Below, in pieces: positions 7,322-14,316 of a DNA stretch of 36,814 bases. A program made the position numbers and the translations under genes. The notes under the pieces were generated by a model. The model saw only the letters and a list, made by a program, of their open reading frames with translations, made no database searches and was not told the DNA's origin. Each line of letters starts with the position of its first letter. Position 1 is the stretch's first letter. This DNA comes from Bacteroidota bacterium (GTDB lineage: Bacteria; Bacteroidota; Bacteroidia; Bacteroidales; Dysgonomonadaceae). Where the stretch lies: contig JAEWQF010000044.1 of assembly GCA_023399295.1 (NCBI GenBank), positions 1 to 36,814 of the forward strand. The letters are read 5' to 3'.

Positions 7322-9508
7322 TCAAAGCTCATCCCGAAAAAAACGGATCACTTTCTCATAGAGGTATTCCCTGGCATTGCCTCCCACAATCGAGTGGTTG
7401 TAATCGGGAAAGTAAAACATATCAAAGTGCTTGTTGGCACGAATCAACGCGCGACTGTACTCGACGGAGTGCTGCAGGTGCACGTTGTCGTCGGCGGTGC
7501 CGTGAACAAGCAGCAGCTTCCCCTCCAGCTGCGGTGCCAGCGCCAGGGCTGATCCCTGTTCGTAACCGTCGTAGTTCTGCCCGGGGGTGCGCATGAAACG
7601 CTCGCTGTAGACCGTGTCATAATAACGCCAGTCGGTCACCGGTGCTATGGCCACACCCGCCTTGAAAGCTCCGTTGCCGCGGCTCATGCTCATCAGCACG
7701 TTGTAGCCGCCGTAGCTCCAGCCCCAGATGCCGATGCGGCTGCCATCCACATAGGAGAGGTTGCCTAGATAGCGGGCTGCCGCCACCTGGTCGTCCGACT
7801 CCAGGATGCCCAGCTTCAGGTAGGAAGCCTTACGGAAAGCCTCCCCGCGGGCGGCGGTGCCGCGGCCGTCCACCGCGGCCACCAGGATTCCCTCGCCCAG
7901 CAGGGCGTGGTACCAGGAGACATTGAACTTGTCCTGCACCTCCTGCGAATTGGGGCCGCTGTACTGCACCATCACCAGCGGGTACTGTTTCGCCGGGTTG
8001 AAGTCCGCCGGCTTCAGTATCCAGCCGTTGAGCTGTGTGGTCCCGTCCGCCGCCGGCAGGGTGATGAACTCGCGCTGCGGAATGTTGACAGAAGCCAGGG
8101 TGCTGCGCAGCGCGCCATTCTCCTCCAGTATCCGCAGTTGCTTCCCGGCGCCGTCGTGCAGCGTGATCACCGTGGGGCTGTTTGCATCGCTGTGCCGCAG
8201 CACGAAGTAGCGGCCATTCTTACTGAAGGAGGCCGTGTTGAATCCCGTCTTTGGGGAGAGCTTCTGCGGCTCCCCCTTGTTGATGTTGAGGCGATAGATG
8301 TTGCGGCGCAGGGGGCTCTCGTCCGCCGCCTGGTAGTAGACGGTCTGTGAGGCCTCATCCACGGCCAGCAGTTCGGTCACGTCGTAGCTGCCCCGCGTGA
8401 GCTGCTTCTGCAGCGTGCCGGTAAGCCCGTAAAGATAGATGTGGCTGTAGCCGTCCCGCTCCGAGACCCAGGTGAACTTGTCGCCGATGAAGTGGATGCT
8501 GCCGAGCCACTCCGAGTCGACATAGCTGTCGCTCTCCTCCCGGAGGATCAGTCTGGCGACCGTTGAGCGGGGGTTCACGAAATACATGTCGAACCGGTTC
8601 TGGTTCCTGTTGAGGGTCATCACCGCCAACTGCTCCGCGTTGGGCGTAAAGGTGATGCGCGGGATGTAGCCATCCGCGTCGGAGGGCAGCTCCATGGTGC
8701 GGGTGGTGCGGGCGGCGATGTCGAACACGCGGCACTCCACCGTGGCATTGGCCTCACCCGGCTTGGGGTACTTGAAGCGAAGGAATCCGGGGTAAAGCTC
8801 CCCGTTGTAGGTCTGGAAGGAGAACTCCTTCACGGCCGACTCGTCGGTGCGCACGAAGGCGAGCAGCTTGCTGTCGGGCGAGAACTCCATCAGCCGCTTC
8901 ACGGCAAACTCCTCCTCGTAGACCCAGTCGGTGGCACCATTGATCACGCTGTTGAGCGCCCCGTCGACGGTCACCTGCGACTCGGTGTCGAAGTCGAACT
9001 TGGTGAGGAAGATGTTGTTCTCCACCACGTAGGCCACCATCCTGCTGTCGGGCGAGAAGACAGGCACCATCTGCTTTGCCGGCTGATCACTCAGCCGCCG
9101 CACCATGTTGCGCCGCACATCGTGGTAGTAGTAGTCCGCCCGAAAGGAGTGGCGGTAGATCTGCTCACGTTCGCGGTAAACCAGCACCCGGTTCTCATCG
9201 GGACTCACCAGAAATCCCTGAAACGTGTCGAAGGTGCAGTTACGCGCCGTGCGGGTGTCGAAGAGTGTGTCCACCGCCTCGCCGGTGGCGTAGGCATACT
9301 TCACCACCGCCTTGCGTTCCCCGTCGGCCTTGTAGTAATGGGTCCCGTCGTGCGACGAGGTGAAGGCGGCCACGCCACGCTCACTGAACTTGCCCCCCAC
9401 AATGTCCTGCAGGGTGTAATCCTGAGCCTGCATCCTGCCATCCAGCAACTGAAACAAACACATTGCCGCTGCTGTCAGCAGGACGAAAAGAGATCTGCTT
9501 ATCTTCAT
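7322..9508 (-). CDS. dpp4: Dipeptidyl peptidase IV (S9B serine peptidase), exported
   Basis: This enzyme removes X-Pro or X-Ala dipeptides from the N-terminus of peptides. The start chosen (ATG at 9506-9508, MKISRSLFVLLTAAAMCLF) begins a signal peptide; the open frame extends 15 codons further upstream but lacks signal character. The result is 728 residues, the usual length. An N-terminal beta-propeller contains DWVYEEEF, whose glutamates (about E198-E199) hold the substrate amino group. The C-terminal alpha/beta hydrolase has S598 in GWSYGG, D673 in HGTADDNVH and H705 in DYNHSI. All catalytic residues are present. It is probably periplasmic or cell-envelope. OPT and POT peptide transporter genes follow on the other strand, pointing to peptide use. 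Confidence 0.96.
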   Translation of the reverse strand: MKISRSLFVLLTAAAMCLFQLLDGRMQAQDYTLQDIVGGKFSERGVAAFTSSHDGTHYYKADGERKAVVKYAYATGEAVDTLFDTRTARNCTFDTFQGFLVSPDENRVLVYREREQIYRHSFRADYYYHDVRRNMVRRLSDQPAKQMVPVFSPDSRMVAYVVENNIFLTKFDFDTESQVTVDGALNSVINGATDWVYEEEFAVKRLMEFSPDSKLLAFVRTDESAVKEFSFQTYNGELYPGFLRFKYPKPGEANATVECRVFDIAARTTRTMELPSDADGYIPRITFTPNAEQLAVMTLNRNQNRFDMYFVNPRSTVARLILREESDSYVDSEWLGSIHFIGDKFTWVSERDGYSHIYLYGLTGTLQKQLTRGSYDVTELLAVDEASQTVYYQAADESPLRRNIYRLNINKGEPQKLSPKTGFNTASFSKNGRYFVLRHSDANSPTVITLHDGAGKQLRILEENGALRSTLASVNIPQREFITLPAADGTTQLNGWILKPADFNPAKQYPLVMVQYSGPNSQEVQDKFNVSWYHALLGEGILVAAVDGRGTAARGEAFRKASYLKLGILESDDQVAAARYLGNLSYVDGSRIGIWGWSYGGYNVLMSMSRGNGAFKAGVAIAPVTDWRYYDTVYSERFMRTPGQNYDGYEQGSALALAPQLEGKLLLVHGTADDNVHLQHSVEYSRALIRANKHFDMFYFPDYNHSIVGGNAREYLYEKVIRFFRDEL

Positions 9509-9621
9509 ATTGTCGTAATTATCCTGATTGAATCCTTTCAAAAGCCGGGGCATCGCTTCCTACTGCCGGGAACTATCCCTGCACCTTCGTTCACGAACAT
9601 CCCAAACCTGGCATTTTCACG

Positions 9622-9629
9622 CAAAGTTA
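9622..9629 (-). promoter_or_regulatory. Probable -7 element for the dipeptidyl peptidase gene
   Basis: TAACTTTG on the minus strand matches TAnnTTTG exactly. No good TTTG box lies 19-20 bp upstream, so only the -7 element is supported. Transcription from here would give a leader of about 105 nt. Confidence 0.4.
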
Positions 9630-9685
9630 ACAAAAACAGCCTTCCATATCGGCTTTTTTTTGTATTTTCGGCAAAATTTGAAAAC

Positions 9686-9765
9686 GTTAGCACGTTGATA
9701 GGTTAGTACGTTGATAAGTTAGTACGTTGATAGGTTAGTACGTTGATAGGTTAGTACGTTGATAG
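9686..9765. repeat. Octamer tandem array, 10 units
   Basis: Ten gapless 8-bp units alternate between GTTAGTAC and GTTGATAG, so the array can also be read as five 16-bp units. Unit one has GTTAGCAC and unit four GTTGATAA; the rest are identical. The near-perfect copies suggest recent expansion. It passes without a break into the heptamer array at 9766. Confidence 0.92.
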
Positions 9766-9814
9766 ATTCATGGTTTAAAGTTCAATGTTCATGGTTCAAA
9801 GTTCAATGTTCGAA
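9766..9814. repeat. Heptamer tandem array, GTTCAAT type, 7 units
   Basis: Units ATTCATG, GTTTAAA, GTTCAAT, GTTCATG, GTTCAAA, GTTCAAT and GTTCGAA follow the octamer array with no gap. The same order, octamers then GTT-type heptamers, recurs at 29957-30181. Confidence 0.8.
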
Positions 9815-9875
9815 GTGATTACCTTAATACGTCAAACATCAAACGTCTAGCCCCGAACTTAAATTTACCTAACAG

Positions 9876-9910
9876 GCTGATAGCTAAAAGCTAAAAGTTA
9901 ATAGCTGAAA
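9876..9910. repeat. Heptamer tandem array, GCTAAAA type, 5 units
   Basis: Units GCTGATA, GCTAAAA, GCTAAAA, GTTAATA and GCTGAAA end 5 bp before the ATG of the OPT transporter gene, so the repeat forms its untranslated leader or promoter-proximal region. Confidence 0.75.
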
Positions 9911-9915
9911 TTATT

Positions 9916-11934
9916 ATGCAACCAAACGAAGAAGACAAGAAAGCAATGGAACTGCCCGGCAACGCATACAGCGAACTGCAGCCGGGAGAGGAGTACAAGC
10001 CGGTACTGCCGGAAGAGAAGCCGGTGAAGGAGGTCACCTCCTGGTCGGTGGGCATGGGACTGCTCATGGCGGTGATCTTCTCCGCCGCGGCCGCCTACTC
10101 GGGACTCAAGATCGGACAGGTGTTCGAGGCAGCCATCCCCATCTCCATCATCGCCGTGGGGGCCTCCGCCGCCTTCCGCCGCAAGAACGCACTGGGACAG
10201 AATGTCATCATCCAGTCCATCGGCGCCTCCTCGGGCGTCATCGTGGCGGGTGCCATCTTCACCATCCCGGGGCTCTACATCCTGCAGGCCAAATACCCCG
10301 AGATACAGATCAACTTCTGGCAGATCTTCTTCTCCTCCCTCTTTGGCGGCTTCCTGGGCATCCTCTTCCTGATCCCCTTCCGCAAGTACTTCGTCAAGGA
10401 TATGCACGGAAAGCTCCCCTTCCCGGAGGCTACCGCCACCACCGAGATCCTGATGACCGGCGAGAAGGGGGGCAACCAGGCCCGACTGCTGATCACCAGC
10501 GGCCTCATCGGCGGGCTGTTCGACTTCTGCTTCTCCGCCTTCCGACTCTGGAGCGAGGAGATCACCACCCGCATCATCCCCGCCGGGGCGGTGCTGGCCG
10601 ACAAGTTCAAGATGGTGCTCAAGTTCAACGTCAGCGCCCTCATCTTCAGCTTCGGATACCTGGTGGGACTTCGCTTCGCGGTGATCATCACCGTGGGGTC
10701 GCTCCTCTCCTGGCTGGTACTGATACCACTGGTGAATGAGATCGGCGCACTGGCAGCCGCCAATGGAGGCATGAATCCCTTTGCCGCCCTGTCGGCCGAA
10801 GAGATCTTCGCCACCTACGTGCGTCCCATCGGCATCGGCGCCATCGCCATGGCCGGCATCATCGGCATCATCAAATCCTCCGGGGTCATCGGCAGTGCCT
10901 TCAAGCTGGCCGTCAGCAAGAAAGGAGTGGCCGGGGGTGTCAAGGAACAAGGGAAACGGACACAGCGCGACCTGGCAATGTCGTTCGTGATGCTCTTCCT
11001 CTTCCTCACGCTCATCGCCGTCTTCATCTTCCTCCTCTTCGGCGTGGAGATCACACTGGTGCAGGCCATCGTGGCACTTCTCACCATCACCATCATCTCC
11101 TTCCTCTTCACCACGGTGGCAGCCAACGCCATCGCCATCGTCGGTTCCAACCCGGTGTCGGGCATGACGCTCATGACGTTGATCCTCTCCTCCGTGATCC
11201 TGGTGGCAGTAGGCCTCGAGGGATGGCAGGGAATGGTGAGCGGACTGATCATCGGCGGCATCGTCTGCACCGCTCTCTCCATGGCGGGAGGCTTCGTCAC
11301 CGACCTCAAGATCGGTTACTGGATTGGCACCACACCCGCCAAGCAGGAATCCTGGAAGTTCCTCGGCACCCTGGTGTCGGCAGCCACCGTGGGAGCTGTC
11401 ATCTTCATCCTGAACGAGGCCTATGGCTTCGTCGCCACCCCCGAGCACGCCAACCCAATGGTGGCCCCGCAGGCCAACGCCATGGCTGCCATCATCGAAC
11501 CGCTCATGGCCGGTAGCGGTGTCAGCTGGATGCTCCTCGGCATCGGTGCCATCATCGCCATCCTTGTCAACTGGCTCGGCATCTCACCCCTCGCCTTCGC
11601 CCTGGGGATGTTCATCCCGCTGCCGCTCAACACACCCCTGGTGGTGGGGGGATTGCTCAACCACTGGATCAACAAGAGCAGCAAGGACAAACAACTGACA
11701 AACGCCCGTCACCAGCGCGCCATCCTCATCTCCTCCGGCTTCATCGCCGGGGCTGCCCTCTTCGGCGTACTGGGTGCCCTGATCATCTTCCTCACCGGCA
11801 ACGGAGAGGTGCTCAACCTGAAGCTGTGGGAAGACCCACATGGCACTGGCGCACAGATCACCGCGCTTATCGCCTTTATCGGTCTCCTCGCCTACTTCGT
11901 CTGGGAATCAAAACGGGCGAAGAAGGAGGATTAA
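9916..11934 (+). CDS. OPT family oligopeptide transporter
   Basis: A 672-residue polytopic membrane protein of the OPT/YSL family, secondary transporters that import peptides or related small compounds, probably with protons. After a hydrophilic N-terminus of about 40 residues the family's first block appears, with AAAYSGLKIGQVFEAAIP, then SIGASSGVIVAGAIFTIPGL, and later FPEATATTEILMTGE, all typical of the bacterial branch. About 14-16 hydrophobic segments fill the rest, and the C-terminus ends in a charged KRAKKED tail. GC content is clearly above that of the flanking spacers. It is next to dipeptidyl peptidase IV and upstream of a POT transporter, consistent with uptake of products of protein breakdown. 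The exact substrate cannot be read from the sequence. Confidence 0.95.
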   Translation: MQPNEEDKKAMELPGNAYSELQPGEEYKPVLPEEKPVKEVTSWSVGMGLLMAVIFSAAAAYSGLKIGQVFEAAIPISIIAVGASAAFRRKNALGQNVIIQSIGASSGVIVAGAIFTIPGLYILQAKYPEIQINFWQIFFSSLFGGFLGILFLIPFRKYFVKDMHGKLPFPEATATTEILMTGEKGGNQARLLITSGLIGGLFDFCFSAFRLWSEEITTRIIPAGAVLADKFKMVLKFNVSALIFSFGYLVGLRFAVIITVGSLLSWLVLIPLVNEIGALAAANGGMNPFAALSAEEIFATYVRPIGIGAIAMAGIIGIIKSSGVIGSAFKLAVSKKGVAGGVKEQGKRTQRDLAMSFVMLFLFLTLIAVFIFLLFGVEITLVQAIVALLTITIISFLFTTVAANAIAIVGSNPVSGMTLMTLILSSVILVAVGLEGWQGMVSGLIIGGIVCTALSMAGGFVTDLKIGYWIGTTPAKQESWKFLGTLVSAATVGAVIFILNEAYGFVATPEHANPMVAPQANAMAAIIEPLMAGSGVSWMLLGIGAIIAILVNWLGISPLAFALGMFIPLPLNTPLVVGGLLNHWINKSSKDKQLTNARHQRAILISSGFIAGAALFGVLGALIIFLTGNGEVLNLKLWEDPHGTGAQITALIAFIGLLAYFVWESKRAKKED

Positions 11935-11960
11935 TGCGATTGTGTGCATTTCGTCCAGCA

Positions 11961-11991
11961 TTTGATTTACATTTGATCTAACCTATTTCAG
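11961..11991 (+). promoter_or_regulatory. Promoter of the small AT-rich gene pair
   Basis: TTTG at 11961-11964 and TATTTCAG at 11984-11991 are exactly 19 bp apart. The -33 box is perfect and the spacing ideal; the -7 box matches TA but only half of TTTG. It would start transcription near 11998, about 24 bp before the first small gene, giving the pair its own transcription unit. Confidence 0.5.
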
Positions 11992-12021
11992 GACGAGACA
12001 TATCGGTTTAGTAACTCCTTT

Positions 12022-12285
12022 ATGAGAATAATCCGCTTTACCAATATGATCTCAAATGAAGTAGTTGAACTTTGTTTTGATAAAGATTGGAATATGCTGA
12101 CTGAGTCATCAACAAGAGGTTTAAAAGATTGGGGTAAAGGGACAGCAGAATGCCTTTCTGATGCATACTCAAACCACGGATGGTCTTCTGTTTTTGCCTT
12201 TGTTTCAACAGCTTTTGTACCACAAGTTGCTGCTGGTATAGGTATCGCATGTGCAATAAGAAACGCCAGTTTGTTATTGCTGTGA
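12022..12285 (+). CDS. Small protein with a glycine/alanine-rich hydrophobic C-terminus, bacteriocin-like
   Basis: An 87-residue protein I do not recognise. Residues 1-36 are mixed and charged (MRIIRFTNMISNEVVELCFD). Residues 37-81 have the look of a small membrane-active peptide: an aromatic/glycine stretch DWGKGTAECLSDAYSNHGW followed by a hydrophobic AFVPQVAAGIGIACAIRN. C44 and C77 could form a disulfide; there is a third cysteine at 18. There is no double-glycine leader site of the usual kind. Its AT-rich base composition contrasts sharply with the GC-rich transporter genes on both sides. It is followed 2 bp later by a tiny two-span membrane protein. A bacteriocin with its immunity protein, or a toxin and antitoxin of membrane type, are possibilities from shape and context only. 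Confidence 0.6.
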   Translation: MRIIRFTNMISNEVVELCFDKDWNMLTESSTRGLKDWGKGTAECLSDAYSNHGWSSVFAFVSTAFVPQVAAGIGIACAIRNASLLLL

Positions 12286-12287
12286 TT

Positions 12288-12524
12288 ATGAAACGAGTTT
12301 TATACATTTTAATCTTGTTTGTGGGCTTATCTGTCTCGTTGTTTCTTTTCAAAGCAGAGAACAACTTTGCAGGAACTATTGCATTAATTGTGTATGTACT
12401 CATCTATAAGCCACTGTGCGACATGATTTTTCTGCATTACCGATACAACTATCCTTTTAAGGATCTGATACGAAAGTACCCATTCTGGTCATACAAGATG
12501 ATGAAAGAATTATACATCAATTAA
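12288..12524 (+). CDS. Small two-span membrane protein, possible immunity partner
   Basis: A 78-residue protein starting at the ATG 2 bp after the upstream stop codon; the frame is open further upstream, but that part overlaps the preceding gene. It has two hydrophobic segments, about residues 4-22 (VLYILILFVGLSVSLFLF) and 27-50 (FAGTIALIVYVLIYKPL), then a basic, aromatic tail with KYPFWSYKMMKELYIN. Small basic membrane proteins encoded directly after peptide genes often give self-immunity, and that is the inference here. The spacing implies translational coupling. I recognise no family, and it shares the low GC content of its partner. Confidence 0.6.
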   Translation: MKRVLYILILFVGLSVSLFLFKAENNFAGTIALIVYVLIYKPLCDMIFLHYRYNYPFKDLIRKYPFWSYKMMKELYIN

Positions 12525-12579
12525 ACTACGAAAGGCCTGTTTTGAGGGTTTTGAAAGTCTGTTTCTCCCCCTATTTTGC

Positions 12580-12587
12580 TATTTTTG
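12580..12587 (+). promoter_or_regulatory. Probable -7 element of the POT transporter gene
   Basis: TATTTTTG matches TAnnTTTG exactly, 32 bp before the ATG at 12620. The position where a -33 TTTG is expected reads GTCT; a TTTG is present, but 7 bp too far upstream. The element is plausible, but no full promoter can be shown. Confidence 0.4.
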
Positions 12588-12619
12588 TGCTTGATTGATT
12601 TCTCACAAAAAAGCAACGC

Positions 12620-14218
12620 ATGAAAGAAGCAGCAACCACCGCACCGCGATATCCCGATCTGTTTGGACACCCGAGGGGACTCTCCCTCCTGTTTTTAACC
12701 GAGATGTGGGAGCGCTTCTGCTACTTCGGCATGCGGGGACTGCTGGTACTCTACCTCACCAAGGCACTCTTCCAGGGCGACGACCAGGCTTTCGCCATCT
12801 ATGGTGCCTACACCGCGCTGGTCTACATGGCTCCCGTGCTGGGGGGACGTCTGGCCGACAGCATCCTGGGTTACCGCATCGCGGTGATGCTGGGTGCCGT
12901 GATGATGGCCATCGGTGAGTTCCTGATACTGGGCGGCAGCCAGAGCTGGCTCTACGTGGGCATGGCGGCCATCATCGTGGGAAACGGTTACTTCAAGGCC
13001 AACATCTCCAGCCTGGTGGGCAAGCTCTACTCTGCCGACGACCCGCGTCGCGACTCCGGCTTCACCATCTTCTACATCGGTGTCAATGTGGGGGCATTGC
13101 TGGCCACGCTGGTCGTCGTCTGGGTAGGCGAGCACTTCGGATTCAAGTATGGCTTCGGACTGGCCGGCATCGGCATGCTGCTGGGACTGCTGATCTTCGC
13201 CGCGGGACAGAAGTACTTCAAGGAGGAGGGGCGTCCGCCACGACCGGAGAAGCTGCACTCAAAAGTGCTCGGGCCACTCACGCAGCTGCAGCTTACCGTG
13301 CTGCTCTCCTTCCTGGCCATCCCGCTGCTCTACCTCCTCGTCATCTACAACGGTGTCATGGGCATCCTGCTCATCCTCACCCTCCTCTACGTGGGATATA
13401 CCCTCATGCGCGAGGGGATCCGCGGCGGCCGCATCCTGCGCGACCGGATGATCATCTTCATCATCCTCTGCCTCTTCAACATCCTCTTCTGGGCGCTCTT
13501 TGAACAGGCGGGTTCCTCGCTCACCCTGTTTGCCGACCGTAACGTGGACCGCAACGTTTTTGGCATCTTCGAGATGACTGCAGGGCAGACGCAGTTCTTC
13601 AACCCCTTCTTCATCATCGTCATGGGATCGCTCTTCTCGATGCTCTGGGTGAAGCTGTCGAAGCACAACCTCAACCCCAACATCCCCGCCAAGTTCGGCT
13701 ACGGCATCATCCTGCTCGGCATCGGATATCTCATCACCCGCTTCGGGCTCTTCACCCACAACGAGGCCTACCTCGTGCCGCTCTGGATCATCATTGCCAT
13801 CTACTTCTTCCACACCGTGGGCGAGCTCTTCATCTCACCTATCGGCCTCTCCATGGTGACAAAGCTGGCGCCCGAGAAGCTATCCGGCACGCTGATGGGT
13901 GCCTGGTTCCTCTCCTTCTCCGGCTCCAACTTCCTGGGAGGGCAGCTAGCAAAACTCACCCACAGTAGCGAAGTGGCAGTGGAAACAACAATAAGTGTGG
14001 AGACTGTTGAAGCAGGGAGAGAATTTGTTGCAGCGAATGCGCAAATAGTCGCGGCGAATGTGGAAACAGTCGTAAATACATCCACACCCGCCGCTTTGGA
14101 GTCCCTCACCCGCTATATCGATGTCTACACCAGCTTCGGCCTGATCGCCGTCGCCACCGGCCTCCTGGTACTGATCCTCTCATCCCGTCTCAACAAGCTG
14201 TTACACGGAATAAAATAG
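12620..14218 (+). CDS. Proton-dependent di/tripeptide transporter (POT/PTR family)
   Basis: A 532-residue major-facilitator protein that imports di- and tripeptides with protons. TM1 contains the family signature EMWERFCYFGMRGLLVLYL (the ExxERFxYxG motif), and the second signature region includes GNGYFKANISSLVG and DSGFTIFYIGVNVGA. About 12-14 hydrophobic segments are present. Between the last two segments lies an extra-membrane loop at about residues 450-495 with imperfect repeats (VETTISVETVEAG, VAANAQIVAANVETVV) encoded by AT-richer DNA than the rest. It is convergent with fcl. With dipeptidyl peptidase IV and the OPT transporter it forms a peptide-use neighbourhood. Confidence 0.96.
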   Translation: MKEAATTAPRYPDLFGHPRGLSLLFLTEMWERFCYFGMRGLLVLYLTKALFQGDDQAFAIYGAYTALVYMAPVLGGRLADSILGYRIAVMLGAVMMAIGEFLILGGSQSWLYVGMAAIIVGNGYFKANISSLVGKLYSADDPRRDSGFTIFYIGVNVGALLATLVVVWVGEHFGFKYGFGLAGIGMLLGLLIFAAGQKYFKEEGRPPRPEKLHSKVLGPLTQLQLTVLLSFLAIPLLYLLVIYNGVMGILLILTLLYVGYTLMREGIRGGRILRDRMIIFIILCLFNILFWALFEQAGSSLTLFADRNVDRNVFGIFEMTAGQTQFFNPFFIIVMGSLFSMLWVKLSKHNLNPNIPAKFGYGIILLGIGYLITRFGLFTHNEAYLVPLWIIIAIYFFHTVGELFISPIGLSMVTKLAPEKLSGTLMGAWFLSFSGSNFLGGQLAKLTHSSEVAVETTISVETVEAGREFVAANAQIVAANVETVVNTSTPAALESLTRYIDVYTSFGLIAVATGLLVLILSSRLNKLLHGIK

Positions 14219-14223
14219 TGGTT

Positions 14224-14314
14224 AGCTATATGTTAAAAGCTATAAGCTATAAGCTATAAGTCATAAGTCAAAAGCTGTAAGCTATAAGTCATAAGCTATA
14301 AGCTAACAGCTAAT
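14224..14314. repeat. Heptamer tandem array, AGCTATA type, 13 units
   Basis: Thirteen gapless 7-bp units (mostly AGCTATA, AGTCATA, AGCTAAC) fill the spacer between the convergent POT transporter and fcl genes and end 2 bp before the fcl stop codon. No hairpin terminator is visible, so the array is the only candidate for a transcription-end structure between the two genes. Confidence 0.9.
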
Positions 14315-14316
14315 AT

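Larger units (their letters stand above)
9509..9915. other. Divergent spacer between the peptidase and OPT transporter genes
   Basis: About 407 bp without a gene. It contains the likely promoter of the peptidase gene, a ten-unit octamer array (9686-9765), a directly adjoining heptamer array (9766-9814) and a second heptamer array (9876-9910) that reaches to within 5 bp of the OPT start codon. No clear TAnnTTTG promoter for the OPT gene is visible, so its promoter may lie within or between the repeats. Confidence 0.6.

Noticed and set aside
9898..11448. A 516-codon open frame on the minus strand across the OPT transporter gene
   Set aside because: It is antisense to a clear transporter, has a biased Gly/Asp/His-rich composition caused by the GC-rich codons of the real gene, and resembles no protein.
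12038..12403. A 121-codon minus-strand frame opposite the small gene pair
   Set aside because: Lysine- and leucine-rich low-complexity translation without a family; the plus-strand pair has better promoter, spacing and topology evidence.
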